NCBI GenBank assembly: GCA_021323335.1
Contig: JAJTCN010000014.1
Span: 1 to 37,738 of the forward strand
Source: Ramlibacter sp.
Lineage (GTDB): Bacteria; Pseudomonadota; Gammaproteobacteria; Burkholderiales; Burkholderiaceae_C
Reading direction: 5' to 3'
DNA: 37,738 nucleotides
Part shown: piece by piece, positions 34,862 through 37,738 of the stretch
Layout: every line of letters begins with the position of its first letter
How positions within the stretch are numbered: the stretch's first letter is position 1
Translations under genes and position numbers: made by a program
Notes under the pieces: generated by a model
Database searches by the model: none
What the model was told of the DNA's origin: nothing
Seen by the model: only the letters and a program-made list of their open reading frames with translations

Positions 34862-35842
34862 ATGACCCGTCCTTCCCGCCGCTCGCTCATCGCGGGCGCC
34901 TTTGCTGCCGTCGCGCTGGCCGCCGCCCTTCCCGCCTCGGCGCAGAACTATCCGGCACGGCCCATCACGCTGATCGTCCCCTGGGGTGCCGGCGGCGGCA
35001 CCGACGCCACCGCGCGCATCCTGGGCAGCCTGATGGAGAAGGAACTGGGCCAGCCGGTCAATGTGGTCAACCGCACCGGCGGCAGCGGCGTGGTGGGCCA
35101 TGCGGCCATCGCCTCAGCGCCGGCCGACGGCTACACCATCGGCCTGGCCACGGTGGAGATCGGCATGATGCACTGGCAGGGCCTGACGGAGCTCACCGGC
35201 GCCTCGTACACGCCCATCGGGCTGGTCAACGCGGACCCGGCCGGCATCCAGGTGCGCGCCGACGCGCCCTACAAGACGGTGCAGGACCTGCTGGCGGCGA
35301 TCAAGGCCAACCCGGGCAAGTTCAAGGCTTCCGGCACCGGCCAGGGCGGCATCTGGCACCTGGCGCTGGCGGGCCTGCTGCGCGACCAGAAGATCGACCC
35401 CGCCTCCGTGCCCTGGGTGCCGAGCAACGGCGCCGCGCCCGGACTGCAGGACATGGTGGCCGGCGGCATCGAGATCGCCCCGGTCTCGCTGCCGGAAGCG
35501 CGCTCGCTGATCGATGCCGGCAAGGTGAAGAGCCTGGCGATCATGAACGACAAGCCATCGGCGCTGTACCCGAACGTGCCGACGCTGAAGTCCGCGATCG
35601 GCAGCGACTGGACGATGGCCGCGTGGCGCGGCATCGTCGCACCCAAGGGCATCCCCGCCGACGTGCGCAACAAGCTGGCGGCCACGGTGCAGAAGGTGGC
35701 CAACAGCAAGGAGTACACCGACTTCATGGCCAGCCGCGGCTTCGGCGTGGTGTACGCCGGCCCGGACGACTTCGGCCGCTTCATGGCCAAGTCGGACACC
35801 GAGCTCGGCGCGACGATGAAGGCCGTGGGCATCGCGAAGTGA
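34862..35842 (+). CDS. tctC: Tripartite tricarboxylate transporter receptor (TctC/Bug)
   Basis: A 326-residue periplasmic binding protein of the TctC/Bug family, delivering a carboxylic acid to the TctA/TctB membrane pair encoded next to it. The signal peptide contains RRSLIAGAFAA, which may direct it to Tat or Sec; cleavage after PASAQ. The binding-loop phrase YPARPITLIVPWGAGGGTDATAR is followed by VNRTGGSGVVGHAAIA. AGGAGA six bases before the ATG marks the start. A palindromic repeat cluster separates it from tctB, a position suited to making more receptor than membrane protein. The exact substrate cannot be read from sequence. Confidence 0.93.
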   Translation: MTRPSRRSLIAGAFAAVALAAALPASAQNYPARPITLIVPWGAGGGTDATARILGSLMEKELGQPVNVVNRTGGSGVVGHAAIASAPADGYTIGLATVEIGMMHWQGLTELTGASYTPIGLVNADPAGIQVRADAPYKTVQDLLAAIKANPGKFKASGTGQGGIWHLALAGLLRDQKIDPASVPWVPSNGAAPGLQDMVAGGIEIAPVSLPEARSLIDAGKVKSLAIMNDKPSALYPNVPTLKSAIGSDWTMAAWRGIVAPKGIPADVRNKLAATVQKVANSKEYTDFMASRGFGVVYAGPDDFGRFMAKSDTELGATMKAVGIAK

Positions 35843-35878
35843 CGGGCCGCGCGAGGCCGGCGGCCTCGCAGCGCCCGG

Positions 35879-35992
35879 CATCCCCGCGCAGGCGGGGATC
35901 CAGAGCCTCCCGTCATCCCCGCGCAGGCGGGGATCCAGGGCTTTCAAACGTGAATGCGGGAGCCCTGGATTCCCGCCTCCGCGGGAATGACA
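35879..35992. repeat. BIME-like cluster of palindromic repeats inside the TTT operon
   Basis: Two direct copies of a 25-base CATCCCCGCGCAGGCGGGGA-type unit (35879-35903 and 35914-35938), then an inverted related unit at 35958-35992. The second copy and the inverted unit form arms of about 31 bases (35912-35942 with 35961-35991) able to fold into one long hairpin. The last 35 bases are identical to 9089-9123. Confidence 0.85.
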
Positions 35993-36014
35993 TGTTCGCG
36001 GGAATGAAGAAACC

Positions 36015-36488
36015 ATGAAGTTGAACGACGCAGTCTTCGGGCTGCTGCTGGTGATCCTGGGCGGGGGCTTGATCGTCGGCGTCCAGGGCTATCCCAAGAT
36101 CCCCGGCCAGCCGGTCGGGCCCGCCCTCTTCCCCGGGCTGATCGCCGCCGGACTGTGCGTCTGCGGCGTGCTGCTCATCGCCAAGGGCCTGCGCCAGCGC
36201 GCGGGGCAGCCCTGGCTGGCTTGGGACGACTGGGTGCGCTCGCGCCGCCACGTGGCCGCCCTGCTCGTGCTGCTCGGCTCCGTCGTGTTCTACATCGCCG
36301 TGTCGGACAAGCTGGGCTTCCTGCTCACGGCGACGCTGATCCTGGCGGCCAATTTCCTGGTGCTGCGCGTGCGCCCGCTGCCGGCGGTGGCCGTCGCCGT
36401 CATCGCCGCGCTGCTGGTGCACTTCGCCTTCTACAAGCTGCTGCGGGTGCCGCTGCCCTGGGGCGTGCTGCAGGGAGTCGCCTGGTGA
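36015..36488 (+). CDS. tctB: Tripartite tricarboxylate transporter small membrane subunit TctB
   Basis: A 157-residue membrane protein with four predicted helices (FGLLLVILGGGLIVGVQGY, LFPGLIAAGLCVCGVLLIA, VAALLVLLGSVVFYIAVSD, LLTATLILAANFLVL, and a further weak one near the end). The YPKIPGQPVGPALFPGLIA segment is typical of TctB proteins. Its stop codon overlaps the GTG start of tctA by four bases (GTGA), so the two are translationally coupled. Together with TctC and TctA it forms a proton- or sodium-driven carboxylate importer. Confidence 0.92.
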   Translation: MKLNDAVFGLLLVILGGGLIVGVQGYPKIPGQPVGPALFPGLIAAGLCVCGVLLIAKGLRQRAGQPWLAWDDWVRSRRHVAALLVLLGSVVFYIAVSDKLGFLLTATLILAANFLVLRVRPLPAVAVAVIAALLVHFAFYKLLRVPLPWGVLQGVAW

Positions 36489-37738
36489 ATACCGCCGCCG
36501 TCCTCCAGGCTTTCGCGATGGTGTTCGAGCCGGCCACGCTGATGGCCATCATCGGGGCCGCGTTCTTCGGCCTGTTCGTCGGCGCCATCCCGGGCCTCAC
36601 CGCCACCATGGCCACGGCGCTGCTGGTGCCGGTGACCTTCTTCATGCCGCCGATCCCGGCCATCGCCACCATGGTGACGGCCACCGCGATGGCCATCTTC
36701 TCCGGCGACATCCCGGGGTGCCTGCTGCGAATCCCCGGAACGCCGGCATCGGCGGCGTACACCGACGAAGCCTATGCCATGACGCGCAAGGGGCAGGCCG
36801 AGACCGCGCTCGGCGCCGGCCTCGTCTTCTCCGCGGTGGGCGGCCTGTTCGGCACCGTGGTGCTGATCCTCGCGGCGCCCGCGCTGGCGGAGTTCGCGCT
36901 GAACTTCAGCTCGTTCGAATACTTCTGGCTGGTGCTGCTGGGCCTGACCTGCGCGGTCTTCATCACCAGCGACGCACCGCTGAAAGGCCTGGTGACGCTG
37001 CTGCTCGGCCTGCTGGTGGCGTGCGTCGGCCTGGGCAACCCGGCCGGGCACCCGCGCTTCACCTTCGGCAACGCGGAGCTCACCGGGGGCATCGGGATGA
37101 TCCCGATGATGATCGGCATGTTCGCCATCTCCGAGATCATCCGCTACGTGGTGGACACCAGCCCGCCCGCGGTGCTGGTGGTGGAGAAGGTCGGCAACGT
37201 GATGAAGGGCCAGTGGGCGCTGGCGAAGAAGTACCCGGTGCAGATCCTGCGGGGCAGCACGCTCGGCACGGCCGTCGGCGCCCTGCCCGGCGCCGGCGCG
37301 GACATCGCCGCCTGGATGTCCTATGCGATGAGCAAGAAGTTCAGCAAGGAGCCGGAGAAGTTCGGCACCGGGCACGTCGAAGGCATCGTGGAGTCCGGCT
37401 CCGCCAACAACAGCGCGCTGGCCGGCGCGTGGATCCCGGCGCTGGTGTTCGGCATCCCGGGGGACTCGATAACCGCCATCGTGATCGGCGTGCTGTACAT
37501 GAAGAACATGAACCCGGGTCCGACGCTGTTCACGACCAACCCGCAGAACATCTACGCGGTGTTCCTGCTGTTCATCATCGCCAACATCATCATGGTGCCG
37601 CTGGGCATCCTGTGCATCAAGGTCGCCAAGCGCATCCTGAAGGTGCCGCGCAACATCCTGATGCCGCTGATCCTGCTGTTCTGCATCGTCGGCACCTTCG
37701 CCATCAACAACACGCTGTTCGACGTCGGCATCATGCTG
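36485..37738 (+). CDS. tctA: Tripartite tricarboxylate transporter large membrane subunit TctA (cut at window end)
   Basis: 418 codons are visible with no stop before the window ends; the full family protein has about 500 residues, so roughly 80 are missing. It starts at a GTG overlapping the tctB stop. Family signatures are GAIPGLTATMATALLVPVTFF near residues 35-55 and the second pseudo-repeat GALPGAGADIAAWMSYAMSKK, with ESGSANNSALAGAWIPALVFGIPGD following; these paired PG loops form the central transport path in the TctA fold. About ten hydrophobic helices are present so far. The protein forms the main channel of the TTT system with TctB, fed by the upstream receptor. Confidence 0.95.
   Translation, partial: MNTAAVLQAFAMVFEPATLMAIIGAAFFGLFVGAIPGLTATMATALLVPVTFFMPPIPAIATMVTATAMAIFSGDIPGCLLRIPGTPASAAYTDEAYAMTRKGQAETALGAGLVFSAVGGLFGTVVLILAAPALAEFALNFSSFEYFWLVLLGLTCAVFITSDAPLKGLVTLLLGLLVACVGLGNPAGHPRFTFGNAELTGGIGMIPMMIGMFAISEIIRYVVDTSPPAVLVVEKVGNVMKGQWALAKKYPVQILRGSTLGTAVGALPGAGADIAAWMSYAMSKKFSKEPEKFGTGHVEGIVESGSANNSALAGAWIPALVFGIPGDSITAIVIGVLYMKNMNPGPTLFTTNPQNIYAVFLLFIIANIIMVPLGILCIKVAKRILKVPRNILMPLILLFCIVGTFAINNTLFDVGIML

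Noticed and set aside
35879..35992. Possible CRISPR array
   Set aside because: Only three units, unequal spacing (about 10 and 20 bases), one inverted, and no cas genes. REP/BIME-like palindromes fit better.

Overview
The window is about 38 kb of very GC-rich, densely coding bacterial chromosome. It suggests a betaproteobacterium of the order Burkholderiales, probably Comamonadaceae of the Ramlibacter/Variovorax kind. This is inferred from two Bug-type solute receptors, a tripartite tricarboxylate transporter operon, the GC-skewed codon use and dispersed GTCATTCCCGCG-type palindromes. No rRNA, tRNA, CRISPR array, prophage or insertion sequence is visible. No stretch longer than 300 bases lacks a gene; the longest gaps, about 180-240 bases, are at 1-241, 8960-9142 and 29922-30102. 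About 36 genes can be supported.

Layout. 242-3188: an MFS permease, an HxlR-type regulator and a divergent SAM methyltransferase. 3203-6622: two tandem paralogous secreted proteins with a predicted caspase/CHAT-like His-Cys dyad, the most unusual genes here. 6767-9346: catalase-peroxidase katG and a small disordered Gln/Gly-rich protein. 9488-10210: serB. 10252-16655 (minus strand): an apparent operon of MFS permease, PhoD-like phosphatase and hybrid 7TM/PAS/PAS histidine kinase, followed by a lipoprotein. 16781-18337: a CDP-alcohol phosphatidyltransferase (PssA-like), then a minus-strand trio of two small DUF5985-like membrane proteins and a cytosolic protein. 18388-18502: a promoter/terminator pair without an ORF (candidate small RNA). 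18540-20315: thpR and a DUF4382-type lipoprotein. 20492-23226 (minus): a run of an unknown protein, DUF2721, FHA and another unknown protein. 23289-24566: a YbfB-like MFS permease. 24526-26773 (minus): a cell-wall operon of L,D-transpeptidase, a small lipoprotein and a LytM/M23 lipoprotein. 26890-29921 (minus): a catabolic operon of Bug receptor, glutathione S-transferase, ketopentenoate hydratase and a molybdopterin-domain protein. 30103-33545: an RNase D-like exonuclease, a class A penicillin-binding protein, YciH/Sui1 and a small cytochrome c. 33663-34772: a GH46-like hydrolase fused to a peptidoglycan-binding domain. 34862-37738: Bug receptor, TctB and TctA (cut by the window end).

Themes. 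Cell-envelope functions recur: peptidoglycan synthesis and remodelling (PBP, YkuD, LytM, GH46-PGBD), phospholipid synthesis, lipoproteins, and periplasmic sensing. Uptake of organic acids is the second theme (TTT system, orphan Bug receptor, three MFS permeases). Several convergent gene pairs are separated by palindromes that probably act as shared terminators, and several genes have a -10-like hexamer almost abutting the ATG, suggesting leaderless or very short-leader mRNAs.
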